A stretch of DNA of 64,000 nt from positions 2,778,034 through 2,842,033 of the forward strand of contig NZ_KI912155.1 of assembly GCF_000517125.1 (NCBI RefSeq). Reading direction: 5' to 3'. The notes under the pieces were generated by a model. It had not been told where the DNA came from. It saw only the letters and a list, made by a program, of their open reading frames with translations, and did not search any database. Below, piece by piece: positions 39,660-49,740 of this stretch (the stretch's first letter is position 1; every line of letters begins with the position of its first letter). This stretch comes from Arthrobacter sp. MA-N2. GTDB lineage: Bacteria > Actinomycetota > Actinomycetes > Actinomycetales > Micrococcaceae. The position numbers were made by a program, and so were the translations under genes.

Positions 39660-39717
39660 GGTGTTTCCGCGGTCAGGGGCCTTTGGCCCTCTGACTGTGC
39701 ACAAATCAGGTTTTTGG

Positions 39718-39738
39718 AGGCCCTTCGGGGCCTTTTTG
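39718..39738 (+). terminator. Intrinsic terminator in the left arm of element III
   Basis: AGGCCC, TTCG, GGGCCT followed by TTTTTG is a classic UUCG-capped intrinsic terminator. No gene ends here, so it probably belongs to the element's att arm and would stop read-through from a tRNA. Confidence 0.75.
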
Positions 39739-39951
39739 TTGGTGGCCGTTGGTGTGGCCGGGTGCCTCTTCCATTGTGTTGGGCGGTAGGTCTGTGTTCT
39801 TGTTTCTTCATGGTGCGGCGCGGGCGGGGCTGCATGACTTGCCTTCAGGCAGTGGTCTATCCAGGTGCCACAAGGGGGCTGGCCCGGGGTTCAGTTGGCT
39901 ACTTGACCAAGCGAGCGGATGCTCGTGAAAGGATTTTGAGAGGCCCATGGC

Positions 39952-40440
39952 TTGCCCGAGCAGGACGCCGACGACTCCACGGCTGATCTCCAATCCCTTG
40001 TCCTCGACGTACCCGAGGGAACCGCACTTGCCACGAGCCCGCCCCTCACCCTTGGCTATGTTCTGGCGAGAATGGGTGCAGATCGTGTGGGGCCGCTCCA
40101 GCTGAAGGACATCCTCGTTGTCCGCCACCCCGTCAAGCCGGGCAATCCGGTCCACCTCCACGCGCCGGAGGCTCTGACCCGGGAGGGCGTCCTCGAATAC
40201 ACCCCGGGTCCAGTGGCCCTGGGCAGTTCGCCAAGAAGCTGCCGTGGTATTGGGTGATACTGGTTGCCGACAGTGGGCGTCACTCGCGTCTCCTCTGGTT
40301 GGCCGGTTGGTTGTTGAGTGGGGGGTCAATACCCAGGCTGGGTACGGGTACGGCGAAACGGCGGCGAAACTGCTTGCCTTGGAGATCGCTGACCGGGACA
40401 AGGTCCCCTGCCCGGGCTTCGACCAACGGCGAGCAGTACA
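39952..40440 (+). pseudogene. GIY-YIG-family N-terminal remnant, frameshifted
   Basis: Frame 39952-40257 reads LGYVLARMGADRVGPLQLKD then ILVVRHP. A second frame picks up QFAKKLPWYWVILVADSGRH then SRLLWL. This order parallels the remnant at 27409 (domain start, ILVIRHP-like, then a PRFWLN-like strand). At least one frameshift near 40205 and loss of the C-terminal part make it a pseudogene. Its upstream 60 bases are shared with element II. Confidence 0.45.
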
Positions 40441-40928
40441 GTGAAATGGCCGACTCACGCGGGGACGACACAGTTTTTCAACTGGTAGAGGTAGCGCTGC
40501 TAGATGCGTTTTGTCGACGCCAGACAATCTGCAGACCTTGTGCTGGCGATGCAACAGAACCAAATCGAATAAGGTCTCGTTTGCATGGGCTGACGAAAAA
40601 GCAGCTATCCCGTATTCATCTAGCCGGTCGCCGGACCCGTCCAATCCAAGACCTCGCTAGCAATTGCGCCTTCTAGGCAGCCATGGCCGCGTACTGGAGA
40701 AGCGCAATCTCCGCGACAGACGCGGAAAATGGGAGGCCTACCGACGAGCAAGTAGCCTAGTCTTTGTCGGCCCTTGCAAGACCATCCGCAACTGCGGCCG
40801 CATGCAACCCTCCGATCGGACCCCACCTGGCCAACGGGATTGGGCTTTGTGTCCTGTAATCTGCGGGCGGGTTGGTAGGGTGAGATTCACAGGATTCATA
40901 AGATTCATCGACATTCACAGGAGTATGT
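40441..40928. other. Upstream region of the ATPase gene with phased ATTCA repeats
   Basis: No gene is visible. At 40885, 40894, 40903 and 40913 the pentamer ATTCA recurs at 9-10-base steps and runs up to the ribosome site. This could be an operator or binding array for the ATPase gene. Confidence 0.45.
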
Positions 40929-42029
40929 GTGGAGAACCCTTTTCGGCCGACGGCTGGGGCGACGCCGCCGGATCTTATCGGGCGCGGCGGAGTGCTGGAC
41001 GAATTCGCTTATGGTCTGCGGATCGGGTCGGGGGCGCCGGGGCTTCTGACGATCTTTACCGGGGCGAGGGGGATCGGCAAGACCGTCATGCTCGGTGCCG
41101 CCGAGGACTTGGCCGTCGCGGGTGGCTGGGCGGTGGTGTCCGAGACCGCGACCGGCGGGTTCCTGGGCCGTATCGGGGAGGCGATGCGCAGGCTGACGAA
41201 TGAACTGGGGGATGGGCCGACGGGCCGCCGGGTGACGGGGGTGTCGGTGGCCGGGTTCTCGGTCACAACCCAGCTTGCCCCGGAGGAGCAGGTCGATTGG
41301 CGGGCGCGCGGAGCGGTGCTTTTGCGTTTGCTGGCGGAACGGGGGACGGGGTTGGTCATCACGGTTGATGAGATTCATGCGGCGGACCGGGTGGAGTTGT
41401 CCCAGCTTGCCGCGGATGTCCAGCATTTCATTCGCGAGGGCCTGCCGATAGGGCTGATTTTCGCGGGTTTACCTGCGGCTGTTTCCGATTTGCTGAACGA
41501 GGGAGTGGCCACGTTCCTGCGGCGCGCTGACCGAATCGATCTGCATGCGGCCTCGATCGCTGAGGTGGAGCGTTCGTTCGCGGAAACCTTCGCCGCGGCG
41601 GGCGTGGCCCTGGACGGTGAGCTGGCCAGGGTCGCGGCGGAGGGCACGGGCGGTTATCCGTTTCTGATCCAGTTGATCGGATACTACCTTTGGCAAGAAG
41701 CAGAAAAGGTCGCGGGCGGTCTGGATGCCGCCGCCGTCGGCCGCGCGGTGACGGCGGGCCGGCGTCGGAACGAGCGGGTGGTCATTGAAGCGGCGCTGTC
41801 CACGACGTCCGGGCGTGACCGTGATTTCCTGCAGGCCATGGCCGAGGATCCCGGGCCGTCGTCGACCGCGGACATCGGCAGGCGTACCGGGATGCGGCCG
41901 AATGCCGTCGGTAACTACCGGACGCGTTTGATGGATGCGGGTCTGATCGAACCTGCAGGTTACGGGCTCGTGGAGTTCGCAATCCCAGGGCTGCGCGAAT
42001 ACATGACCGCCGGTCCGGCCAGGAAATAA
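40929..42029 (+). CDS. AAA/STAND-type ATPase with C-terminal winged helix
   Basis: The 366-residue protein has Walker A FTGARGIGKTV near residues 43-53, Walker B VITVDEIHAAD near 142-152, and sensor-like LIFAGLPAAV. A C-terminal winged-helix region follows (SSTADIGRRTGMRPNAVGNY near 308-327, then RTRLMDAGLIEP). It resembles the single-gene ATPases with C-terminal wHTH common in actinobacteria, whose roles are unknown. The GTG at 40929 has an aggag site 6 bases upstream. It is the only intact gene in element III. Confidence 0.82.
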   Translation: MENPFRPTAGATPPDLIGRGGVLDEFAYGLRIGSGAPGLLTIFTGARGIGKTVMLGAAEDLAVAGGWAVVSETATGGFLGRIGEAMRRLTNELGDGPTGRRVTGVSVAGFSVTTQLAPEEQVDWRARGAVLLRLLAERGTGLVITVDEIHAADRVELSQLAADVQHFIREGLPIGLIFAGLPAAVSDLLNEGVATFLRRADRIDLHAASIAEVERSFAETFAAAGVALDGELARVAAEGTGGYPFLIQLIGYYLWQEAEKVAGGLDAAAVGRAVTAGRRRNERVVIEAALSTTSGRDRDFLQAMAEDPGPSSTADIGRRTGMRPNAVGNYRTRLMDAGLIEPAGYGLVEFAIPGLREYMTAGPARK

Positions 42030-42187
42030 GCCGCGCGGCCGGCAGAAGGTCGGATCTCCCTAGTCCATAAGTTGGCATTCCCGGCGTGTCAACACTTTTG
42101 CCGTCGGTCTGGGCCACACATCGGCCGGACTGGCCCGTACTCGGCAGTTTTTCTGGACTTCCCAGTGTTCCCGAGGGCTGGAAGACG

Positions 42188-42209
42188 GTTCGAGTCTCAC
42201 CTCGGGCAC
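42188..42209 (+). other. att site D (one mismatch)
   Basis: This copy of the tRNA-Leu 3' end has T for C at position 10 of the core. The left flank strongly resembles those of B and C. The right flank resembles the arm right of A and C, so another, largely lost element may have started here. The following ~550 bases (42210-42759) hold no gene that I can see. Confidence 0.75.
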
Positions 42210-42759
42210 AGTGTTTTAGCAGCTCAGGGGCCCTTCTTCATAGGTGGGGTGTGGCCGGTTGCCTCCTTGCGTGCTTCGCTGATCGACCGGTTGGCGTTCG
42301 GTACCTGTTCATGGATGCTTATGGCCTTAGCAACATGAATTCGGGAAAATTCGGCGGAAGTTTCCTTAGTGCATCGTTGGGTGCTCATCAGGTTCTTAGT
42401 GCTGTTCGGCTCTTGGTTGGCTGTCCTGCTTGATGATGGTTGGTCCGGAAGGCGCCGTGACTTGTGCCCAATCGGTGGAAAACTTGTGCCGCCGAACGTC
42501 CGCAGGCTGTCCCACCGTGCGGCCCACGATGCCCAGTGCCATTTCCGTCCGAACCCAGGGATCGTTCTGTAAGCAGCTGTCCATGGTTGCTGTCAGCGTC
42601 GACTGCGTAGTGCTGTAAATCTTCGCGCCCTGTCCTGCGCCGGGACGCGTGCTGCTTGGTCGTTTTTCACGCTTGTTCATTGGGCGGCTGGCTGCCGTGT
42701 CTGTCGCCTGACCGGCAGGCGAATCGAAGTGGCAATCCGGCTTCGGGCGGTGACCGGGG

Positions 42760-43509
42760 TCAGCCTTTCAGCGTTGTGTCGAGTAGAGCCTGCAGCTCCT
42801 GGAAGTGCCGCTCGGTGGCCGCCGGGTTGAATGCGGAGGTGTCCGCCATGGTGTAGCCGTGCGGCGCCCCTGCATAGATTTCGTTGGACGCCTCAAGCCC
42901 TGCGGCCTGTAAGGCTTCGCCGAGCCGAGCGACGGCGTCCGGTGCCATGCTGCGGTCATTGTCCGCGTGGCCGAATACGAACCGGGCCCGTGCATTGCCA
43001 AGCTTCAGGTGCGGGCTGTCTGGCTCGTCGGTGGCGAGGCCGCCGCCGTGGAAGCCGCCGCACGCTGCCACCACTTCCGGGTGGGACGTGGCGGTGCGGA
43101 CGGCCAGCCGGGCGCCCATACAGTAACCGGTGGTCCCGATGGGGCCGGGTGCTACGCCGTTGAGCCCGGCAAGTGCGGACACCCACGCATTGATGTCCTG
43201 GAGCGCCTTTTCCGGTGTGAGGCGACCAACCCGGGGGAAGGCAGCCTTGCCTGCCGCTTCCCTGCCTTCCTGGGTGGACATGTCCACGGCCGGGGCGAGC
43301 TCGGCCATTGATCCTTCACGGTAGAAAACGTTCGGCGCCAGCACCACGTAGCCCCAGTCGGCGATGCGCTGGGCCATCTCCTGGATTCGGGGACGCAGGC
43401 CGAAGGCGTCCATGTAGAGGAGGACGCCGGGAAGAGGGCCGATTGCGGTGGAAGGGCGGGCCACGAGGGCCTCAGCAGTGCCTTCAGCGGCAGGGATTTC
43501 GATTGGCAT
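42760..43509 (-). CDS. Dienelactone-hydrolase-family protein
   Basis: The 249-residue alpha/beta hydrolase carries the family nucleophile Cys in GTTGYCMGARLA near residue 128, the Asp near FGHADNDRS (~179) and a His in GAPHGYTM near 213. Dienelactone hydrolases open lactones in chlorocatechol degradation, but most homologues act on unknown esters or lactones. The lengths and triad are normal and the gene is probably active. It is the first ordinary gene past the island. Confidence 0.9.
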   Translation of the reverse strand: MPIEIPAAEGTAEALVARPSTAIGPLPGVLLYMDAFGLRPRIQEMAQRIADWGYVVLAPNVFYREGSMAELAPAVDMSTQEGREAAGKAAFPRVGRLTPEKALQDINAWVSALAGLNGVAPGPIGTTGYCMGARLAVRTATSHPEVVAACGGFHGGGLATDEPDSPHLKLGNARARFVFGHADNDRSMAPDAVARLGEALQAAGLEASNEIYAGAPHGYTMADTSAFNPAATERHFQELQALLDTTLKG

Positions 43510-44260
43510 GGGCCCACACTATCGGAGCTCAGGAGTTAAGCCGGTCACGGTCCCGCAGCGAAGTCGGGGAAGTCTGCTTCGAGACCGTTTCGAGTCAGAA
43601 CTTCACATACTCGAACGATTGCTGCGTGACGATGGGCTTGATCGCCGTGGGTGTCCGGCGTCGACCCTCGGGGTCCTCGACCGCAACCATCGGCTGCGCG
43701 CCTTTGCCTCCGCCATCAAGCGGCTGGCCTGTTCCTGAGGGCCCTCCCAGGGCATTGATCGGTGCCCGCGGTCAGGGTCACTTCAATGGGTACAAGGCTA
43801 TTTCCAGAGGTTGTCAGGTGGCCGATGGGGCAGGGGCGTCCACGAAGCGGCGCTGGGGAGACAGCCGAAGCCGCGTAGTCAACACGATGGCCATGCGGGC
43901 CGCCTTGTCCACCATGATCGCCTTGCGAACCATTGCCGGCTGTGGACAGGGAAACAGGCCATCCGAGGAGGCAGAAGTGACAGGCCACTGGCCGCGCTAG
44001 TGCTTCCACAGTCCGTTGTGCACGCGCGCTACCCACAGCGTTGCTCCGGGTGAAATTGCGACGCCGATGACGGGCAACAGCGACAAGGACCCCACATCCA
44101 TTGAGCGTCCGGGGTGCCGTTGGGTCGGCCGGGGATGCCGGCGAGGTCGCAGCGGTGATCGCCTTTGCCGGCGTCGTCGGCGGAGGGATGCTTCAGATGG
44201 GCCCTCACGCCGGATCGTACATCGTTGGCAACGAGTGGCGGGAGGGGTATTTGCCTTGGC
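43510..44260. other. Gene-free or decayed stretch
   Basis: Several short frames cross this 750-base region but none has a recognisable domain or coherent start, and their composition is Arg/Pro/Ala-rich as in shadow frames. It is most likely decayed sequence at the edge of the island. Confidence 0.45.
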
Positions 44261-44614
44261 TTAGCTCCGACCGGATGCGTGCTCTATGCAATACGGAGTC
44301 CAAGGCCTTGCCTCCAGGCGGCCCTCCGCGATGGGCTTGCCGCACACGGCGCACAGTCCGTAACTCCCGTTGGCAATCCGCAGCAACGCGGCCTCGATCT
44401 GTTCCAGGCCCACCCGGCTCTGCTCCATGAGTGCGGAAGCCTGGGAAAGTTCGAAGGCGATCGTGCTCCCTTCCGGATCGTGTTCGTCGTCGACGTTCGC
44501 GTCCTGCCTGGCGACGGTTACCGAAGTGATGTCCCCAAGGAGGGCTTTCAAGAGCGCAACCTTGCGGTCACGTTCCTCCTCAAGGAGTACTCGGAACCGC
44601 TTCGCATCGACCAT
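44261..44614 (-). CDS. TraR/DksA-family zinc-finger protein
   Basis: The 117-residue protein has an N-terminal coiled-coil half and a C-terminal zinc finger with C-x2-C, 17 residues, then C-x2-H (CAVCG ... YCIEH near residues 88-111). DksA-type proteins bind RNA polymerase through the secondary channel. In this copy the fourth zinc ligand is His instead of Cys. Both genome neighbours are unrelated. Confidence 0.85.
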   Translation of the reverse strand: MVDAKRFRVLLEEERDRKVALLKALLGDITSVTVARQDANVDDEHDPEGSTIAFELSQASALMEQSRVGLEQIEAALLRIANGSYGLCAVCGKPIAEGRLEARPWTPYCIEHASGRS

Positions 44615-44864
44615 GGGACGAAAGGCTACCGCACAGTTGAGCTCCTAGGCTGGTTGTCGTAGTTCGGGTCCGTCGTGCCTAAAATCCGGCGGGGGGTGTC
44701 GGTGTTTGGGATCCGGTGTCGGGCAAGGGTGGTTTCATATCCACCCCTGCGGTGCGTCCCTGCGCGTCGTCTTCTTCCTTGAGCAGTGGGAGATGGCGAC
44801 GCGACTCGGCAGCGCACAGCCGCCCAGGAATGCCCAACGTGTGGTCGATTGAAGGCCGTGACGC

Positions 44865-45923
44865 CTACTGCGGCTCGCGCCGGACTTCAGCTGGAGTCCA
44901 TCCCAGGGCTGGACCGAGTTTGCTGGCGATGTCGGTGAGGATCTGGATGTAATCCTCGTGGTCGAAGCTAAATGGCAGCGCAAACGCCACCTCGTCGACT
45001 TCCTGAAACCCTGCGTGTGCGTATAGCTGTTCTGCGATCTCGTCGCTGGTACCGATCAGGTCCGCGGCGAACAGCATGCCCCTTGCCCCCTGCGGCACCC
45101 GTGTGCGGGGAGTGCGTTCATCAACATACCGCTGGTATTTCTCCCGCTGACCCGGCGAAGCCGAATCAGTTGGGATCACCACCAGGCCCTGCGACACGCG
45201 GGCCTGTCCGTGCGCCTGGGCTGACGTTTCAGCGGCTTCACGGAAGGCACGAATCTGCGACTGCTGGATTCGGGCAAAGTCCGGTTCCTGATCCGCTTCC
45301 GGAAAGATGACGCTGCTGGAGAGCAGATTGAAGCCGTTTGCCCCGGCCCAGACGGCCGACTTCCTGCTGGCGGCCCCATACCAAAGGCGATCCCGGAGCC
45401 CGGCAGAGTGCGGCTCGACGCGGTTGGAGAATTCCTCGACTACACCCTGCCTGCCGGAAAAGTCCCGCACCTTTTCCCCCGCGATCAGACGGGCAAATCG
45501 GTTCAGGCGCCCGTAGCTGAAATCCTCCAGCTCCGAGGAATCCGGGTACAGCTCATGCTTCACTGTGTCGTAGTGCATCGGTTCACCCACGCTCAGCCCC
45601 GGATTGATGCGTCCCCCCGCGAGCAGATCCACCGTGGCCAGGTCTTCGGCAAGGCGCAAGGGGTTTTCCCAGCCCAGCGGGGTTACAGCGGTTCCAAGCT
45701 CGATCCGTGAGGTGCGTTGGCTGGCGGCGGCCATCATCGCGATGGGCGAGGAGATTCCGAACTGCAGATGACGGTGCCGCAGCCACGCGCTGTCGAACCC
45801 AAGCTGTTCGCCAAGTTCGATGATCTGCAAAGTGGATTCGTGGCCCGAAGCGGGATCCGCCGGATCGAACAGGCCGATAGTGAGGAATCCAAGTTTGCGT
45901 AAGGGACGTGAGATGTCGGGCAT
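44865..45923 (-). CDS. LLM-class flavin-dependent oxidoreductase
   Basis: The 352-residue protein shows the luciferase-like monooxygenase plan: KLGFLTIGLFDP at the N-terminus, AWLRHRHLQFGI near 45-56, RIELGTAVTPLGWENPLRLA near 72-91 and LAGGRINPGLSVGEP near 99-113. It should bind FMN or F420 non-covalently; the substrate is unknown. The 392 bases upstream (45924-46316) have no gene I can name. Confidence 0.88.
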   Translation of the reverse strand: MPDISRPLRKLGFLTIGLFDPADPASGHESTLQIIELGEQLGFDSAWLRHRHLQFGISSPIAMMAAASQRTSRIELGTAVTPLGWENPLRLAEDLATVDLLAGGRINPGLSVGEPMHYDTVKHELYPDSSELEDFSYGRLNRFARLIAGEKVRDFSGRQGVVEEFSNRVEPHSAGLRDRLWYGAASRKSAVWAGANGFNLLSSSVIFPEADQEPDFARIQQSQIRAFREAAETSAQAHGQARVSQGLVVIPTDSASPGQREKYQRYVDERTPRTRVPQGARGMLFAADLIGTSDEIAEQLYAHAGFQEVDEVAFALPFSFDHEDYIQILTDIASKLGPALGWTPAEVRREPQ

Positions 45924-46316
45924 GGCTTCCTTCAGGATCGGATACGGCTGATCTCAGAATATGCGCCGGGACCTGCAGGTTCTTCTGACAATGGCGGGAG
46001 GTTACCCTTCGTGTCGGCTGAGGTGAGCGGTGCCGCGTCGCCGGCATCGAACGCCTGCCGGAGATGGAGCTCCCTCCATAGGGGTGCCCGGGAAGCGTCT
46101 CCGGACGAAACCGGCCGGTCATGATTCGTGAATGCAGAATGCAACAACTCGTGGAACTTGCTGATGGGTGACGGCTGTCCGCGAAGCGACGCTGCGGGGC
46201 CTTGTGGGGACCGCTCGGCCAGGGTGTTGAAAACAGCCCCATGGGCCCGTGCTGCATCTTCCCGCAAGTCGCCGGGCCCGATACCGGACCGGGGCCGTCC
46301 TGGTGGACAATGCATC

Positions 46317-47135
46317 ATGACCAATGACGATCTTCGGCCTGTGTACTTCCTCTCGGACAGCACCGGCATCACCGCGGAAACGCTCGGCAACACTTTGTTG
46401 ACGCAGTTCCCTGCCAATAATTTTGACCGCATCACGGTCCCGTTCATCACGACTGTCGAACAGGCCAAGACCGTGGTCCGAACCATCGACCAGCTGGCAA
46501 TCACCGGCCAGCGACCGATCGTCTTTTCCACCGCCGTCAGCAGTGATATCCGCGAGGTTCTGGCGACGTGCGGGGGGATCATTGTGGATCTCATCGGAAC
46601 GCATCTCGGACAGCTGGAGCAGGCCCTCGGTTCCCCGGCCAGCGGCGAACCCGGGAGGGCCCATGGCCTGGGCAACGCGGAGCGGTATCAGTCCCGGATG
46701 GCCGCCGTGGAGTATGCCATGGAACACGACGACGGCCAGAGCCTGCGGGCGCTCGAGAAGGCCCAGGTCATCTTGGTGGCGCCGTCCCGCTGTGGGAAAA
46801 CGCCTACCACGATGTACTTGGCACTGCAGCACGGCATCTTCGCAGCAAACTTCCCGCTCGTGGACGAGGACTTTGAGCGGGAAGGGCTCCCCAAACCGCT
46901 CAGGCCTTTCACTGAGAAGTGTTTCGGCCTCTCCTCCAACCCCCTGCGCCTGAGCCAGATCCGCACCGAACGACGCCGCGGCTCGCCATACGCCTCGCTG
47001 CGGCAGTGTGGCTTCGAGTTGCGCAGCGCCGAGCAGTTATACGTGTCCCATAGGATTCCGTACCTGAATTCAGCCACAGTGTCCGTTGAGGAAATGGCGG
47101 CCACCATCCTGCAGCGGATGAACCTCAAACATTAG
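46317..47135 (+). CDS. ppsR: PEP synthase regulatory protein (kinase/pyrophosphorylase, DUF299)
   Basis: It inactivates PEP synthase by ADP-dependent phosphorylation and reactivates it by Pi-dependent dephosphorylation. The 272-residue product starts [20 protein letters not shown], the family hallmark, and has the P-loop-like [16 protein letters not shown] near 151-166. The ATG at 46317 is preferred over a longer in-frame start because the conserved region starts there. Its target ppsA follows 143 bases downstream. Confidence 0.92.
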   Translation: MTNDDLRPVYFLSDSTGITAETLGNTLLTQFPANNFDRITVPFITTVEQAKTVVRTIDQLAITGQRPIVFSTAVSSDIREVLATCGGIIVDLIGTHLGQLEQALGSPASGEPGRAHGLGNAERYQSRMAAVEYAMEHDDGQSLRALEKAQVILVAPSRCGKTPTTMYLALQHGIFAANFPLVDEDFEREGLPKPLRPFTEKCFGLSSNPLRLSQIRTERRRGSPYASLRQCGFELRSAEQLYVSHRIPYLNSATVSVEEMAATILQRMNLKH

Positions 47136-47278
47136 TTTCACAAGCCTGTGTGGCGCACGTCATGTGGAAAGTGCGCGGGAGACCTGTCAATGTGGACAGG
47201 GCTTGTGCCCATCAACCGGCCACCGCGGCGAGCGAGGCGGCGCACTTGCACGCCATCACCTGCAAAGGAGCAGTAATT

Positions 47279-49708
47279 ATGACGACAGACATCCTGTGGT
47301 TCTCAGAGCTCGGACTCAAGGACCTGGACCGGGTGGGCGGAAAGAACGCGTCCCTCGGGGAGATGGTGCAGAATCTGACTTCTGCCGGGGTCCATGTCCC
47401 GGACGGTTTCGCCACGACCGCGGATGCCTACCGCAACTTCCTGGCCGACTCAGGCCTGGACCAGAAGATTGCCGACCGGCTGGTCGGCCTGGATACAGAT
47501 GACGTGACGGCGCTCGCCTTGGCCGGGCAAGAGATCCGGTCTTTGATGCGCGAGACGCCGTTCCTGCCGGACTTTGAAGCGCAGATCCGGAACTCCTACC
47601 AGCAGTTGGTGGACAAGCACGGCGGTTCTGAGGACCTGTCCTGGGCCGTGCGTTCCAGCGCGACCGCGGAAGACCTTCCCGATGCCTCCTTCGCCGGGCA
47701 GCAGGAAACCTTCCTGAATGTCCGCGGCATCGAGAACATCCTGCTCGCCATCAAGGACGTCTTCGCTTCCCTCTATAACGACAGAGCGATCGCCTACCGC
47801 GTGCACCACAAATTCGAACACGCCGAGGTGGCGCTCTCCGCCGGCATCCAGCGCATGGTGCGCTCCGATGTCGGGGCCTCGGGCGTCATGTTCACCATGG
47901 ACACTGAGTCCGGGTTCCAGGACGCAGTGTTCGTCACGTCCTCTTACGGCCTCGGCGAGGCTGTTGTTCAAGGCGCGGTCAACCCCGATGAGTTCTATGT
48001 ATACAAGCCCGCACTGCAGGCTGGCCGGCCTGCAATCCTCAAGCGCGGACTGGGCGAGAAGGCCCTCCAGATGACCTACACGACCAGCCGCGAAATCGGC
48101 CGCACCATCGACTTCGTACCGGTTGAGGCCGCCTTGCGGAACCGCTTCAGCCTCAGCGACGACGACGTCGAACAGCTCGCCAGGCACGCCGTCGCGATCG
48201 AGAAACACTACGGCCGGCCGATGGACATCGAATGGGGCAAGGACGGAATCGACGGCGGCTTGTACATTCTGCAGGCACGCCCGGAGACCGTGCAGTCCCG
48301 TCGGGCCTCCGGCAACCTGAGCCGTTTCCGGCTCAACGGGACCGGCCGGGTGCTGGTCGAGGGCCGCGCCATCGGCCAGCGCATCGGCGCCGGCAGCGTC
48401 CGAATTCTTACCTCGATCGACCAGATGGCCGCGTTCAAGACCGGCGACGTCCTCGTCGCCGACATGACGGACCCGGACTGGGAACCGATAATGAAGCGGG
48501 CCTCGGCCATTGTGACCAATCGCGGCGGACGCACCTGCCACGCGGCCATCATTGCCCGGGAACTGGGGATTCCCGCCGTCGTCGGCACCGGCGCGGCGAC
48601 CGACGTGCTCTCCGACGGCCTCGAGGTGACCGTCTCCTGTGCCGACGGCGAGACGGGTGTCATCTACGAGGGCCTTCTGGACTTCAGTGTCGAGGAAACC
48701 GAGATCACCCAGCTGCCCGAGGCCCCGGTCAAGGTCATGATGAATGTCGGGACGCCGGAGCAGGCGTTCACCTTCGCGCAGCTGCCCAACCACGGCGTCG
48801 GCTTGGCCAGGCTGGAATTCATCATTAATCGCCAGATCGGCATCCATCCGAAGGCACTGCTGAACCTGGACAGCCAGCCGGCGGACGTGGCGGCGGACAT
48901 CCGGCAACGGATTGCCGCGTACAGCAGCCCGCGCGACTACTACATCAAGCGGCTCGCAGAAGGGGTGTCCACGATCGCCGCGGCGTTCGCGCCGCGGCCG
49001 GTGATTGTGCGCATGTCCGACTTCAAGTCCAACGAGTACGCCAACCTGATTGGTGGACCGGCTTACGAGCCGCACGAAGAGAACCCGATGATCGGCTTCC
49101 GCGGCGCCTCGCGCTACCTGGAGCCGTCCTTCCGGGACTGCTTCGACCTTGAGTGCGAGGCCCTGTCCTTCGTCCGCAACGAGATGGGGTTGACCAACGT
49201 CAAGCTGATGATTCCGTTTGTGCGGACCCTGGACGAGGCCCGCGGCGTGATCGAACTGCTGGCGGAGAACGGCCTCACCCGTGGTGAGAACGGCCTGGAG
49301 GTGATCATGATGTGTGAGATTCCGTCCAATGCGCTGCTCGCTGACGAGTTCCTGGACTACTTTGACGGGTTCTCCATCGGATCCAATGACATGACCCAGC
49401 TGGGCCTGGGCCTGGACCGGGATTCCGCGATTGTCGCGGGCGGATTCGATGAACGCGACCCTGCCATCAAGAAGCTCCTGAGCATGGCCATCAAAGCCTG
49501 CAAGGCGCGCGGCAAATATGTGGGCATCTGCGGCCAGGGCCCCAGTGACCACACGGACTTCGCCGAGTGGCTGGTCGAGGAAGGGATCGATTCGGTCTCC
49601 CTAAACCCTGACACCGTGGTGGATACCTGGCTCCGGCTCGCTCGCACGGCCGCCGAGGCCGGGGTGGGCGCCACGGCGAACTCACAGCACCGCGCCGGGG
49701 AAGTCTAG
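47279..49708 (+). CDS. ppsA: Phosphoenolpyruvate synthase
   Basis: It makes PEP from pyruvate and ATP for gluconeogenesis. The ATG at 47279 has an aaaggag site 8 bases upstream and gives 809 residues. The N-terminal ATP-grasp domain shows [10 protein letters not shown] and [17 protein letters not shown]. The swivelling domain has [20 protein letters not shown] with the phospho-His. The C-terminal PEP barrel shows [10 protein letters not shown] and CGQGPSDH. Its regulator ppsR lies directly upstream. Confidence 0.96.
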   Translation: MTTDILWFSELGLKDLDRVGGKNASLGEMVQNLTSAGVHVPDGFATTADAYRNFLADSGLDQKIADRLVGLDTDDVTALALAGQEIRSLMRETPFLPDFEAQIRNSYQQLVDKHGGSEDLSWAVRSSATAEDLPDASFAGQQETFLNVRGIENILLAIKDVFASLYNDRAIAYRVHHKFEHAEVALSAGIQRMVRSDVGASGVMFTMDTESGFQDAVFVTSSYGLGEAVVQGAVNPDEFYVYKPALQAGRPAILKRGLGEKALQMTYTTSREIGRTIDFVPVEAALRNRFSLSDDDVEQLARHAVAIEKHYGRPMDIEWGKDGIDGGLYILQARPETVQSRRASGNLSRFRLNGTGRVLVEGRAIGQRIGAGSVRILTSIDQMAAFKTGDVLVADMTDPDWEPIMKRASAIVTNRGGRTCHAAIIARELGIPAVVGTGAATDVLSDGLEVTVSCADGETGVIYEGLLDFSVEETEITQLPEAPVKVMMNVGTPEQAFTFAQLPNHGVGLARLEFIINRQIGIHPKALLNLDSQPADVAADIRQRIAAYSSPRDYYIKRLAEGVSTIAAAFAPRPVIVRMSDFKSNEYANLIGGPAYEPHEENPMIGFRGASRYLEPSFRDCFDLECEALSFVRNEMGLTNVKLMIPFVRTLDEARGVIELLAENGLTRGENGLEVIMMCEIPSNALLADEFLDYFDGFSIGSNDMTQLGLGLDRDSAIVAGGFDERDPAIKKLLSMAIKACKARGKYVGICGQGPSDHTDFAEWLVEEGIDSVSLNPDTVVDTWLRLARTAAEAGVGATANSQHRAGEV

Positions 49709-49740
49709 GGGACGCCCAACGGCAGCACGGACTACGAATT

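Larger units (their letters stand above)
39638..42209. mobile_element. Tandem element III (between att sites C and D)
   Basis: This is a 2.55-kb segment between two tRNA-derived att copies. It contains a decayed GIY-YIG-family remnant and one intact ATPase gene. Its left and right arms match those of neighbouring elements, so it is a diverged and shrunken member of the same element family. Confidence 0.65.

Noticed and set aside
40664..41203. A 179-codon plus-strand frame overlapping the ATPase start
   Set aside because: The ATPase frame with Walker motifs and a proper ribosome site occupies the same DNA; this frame has no domain.
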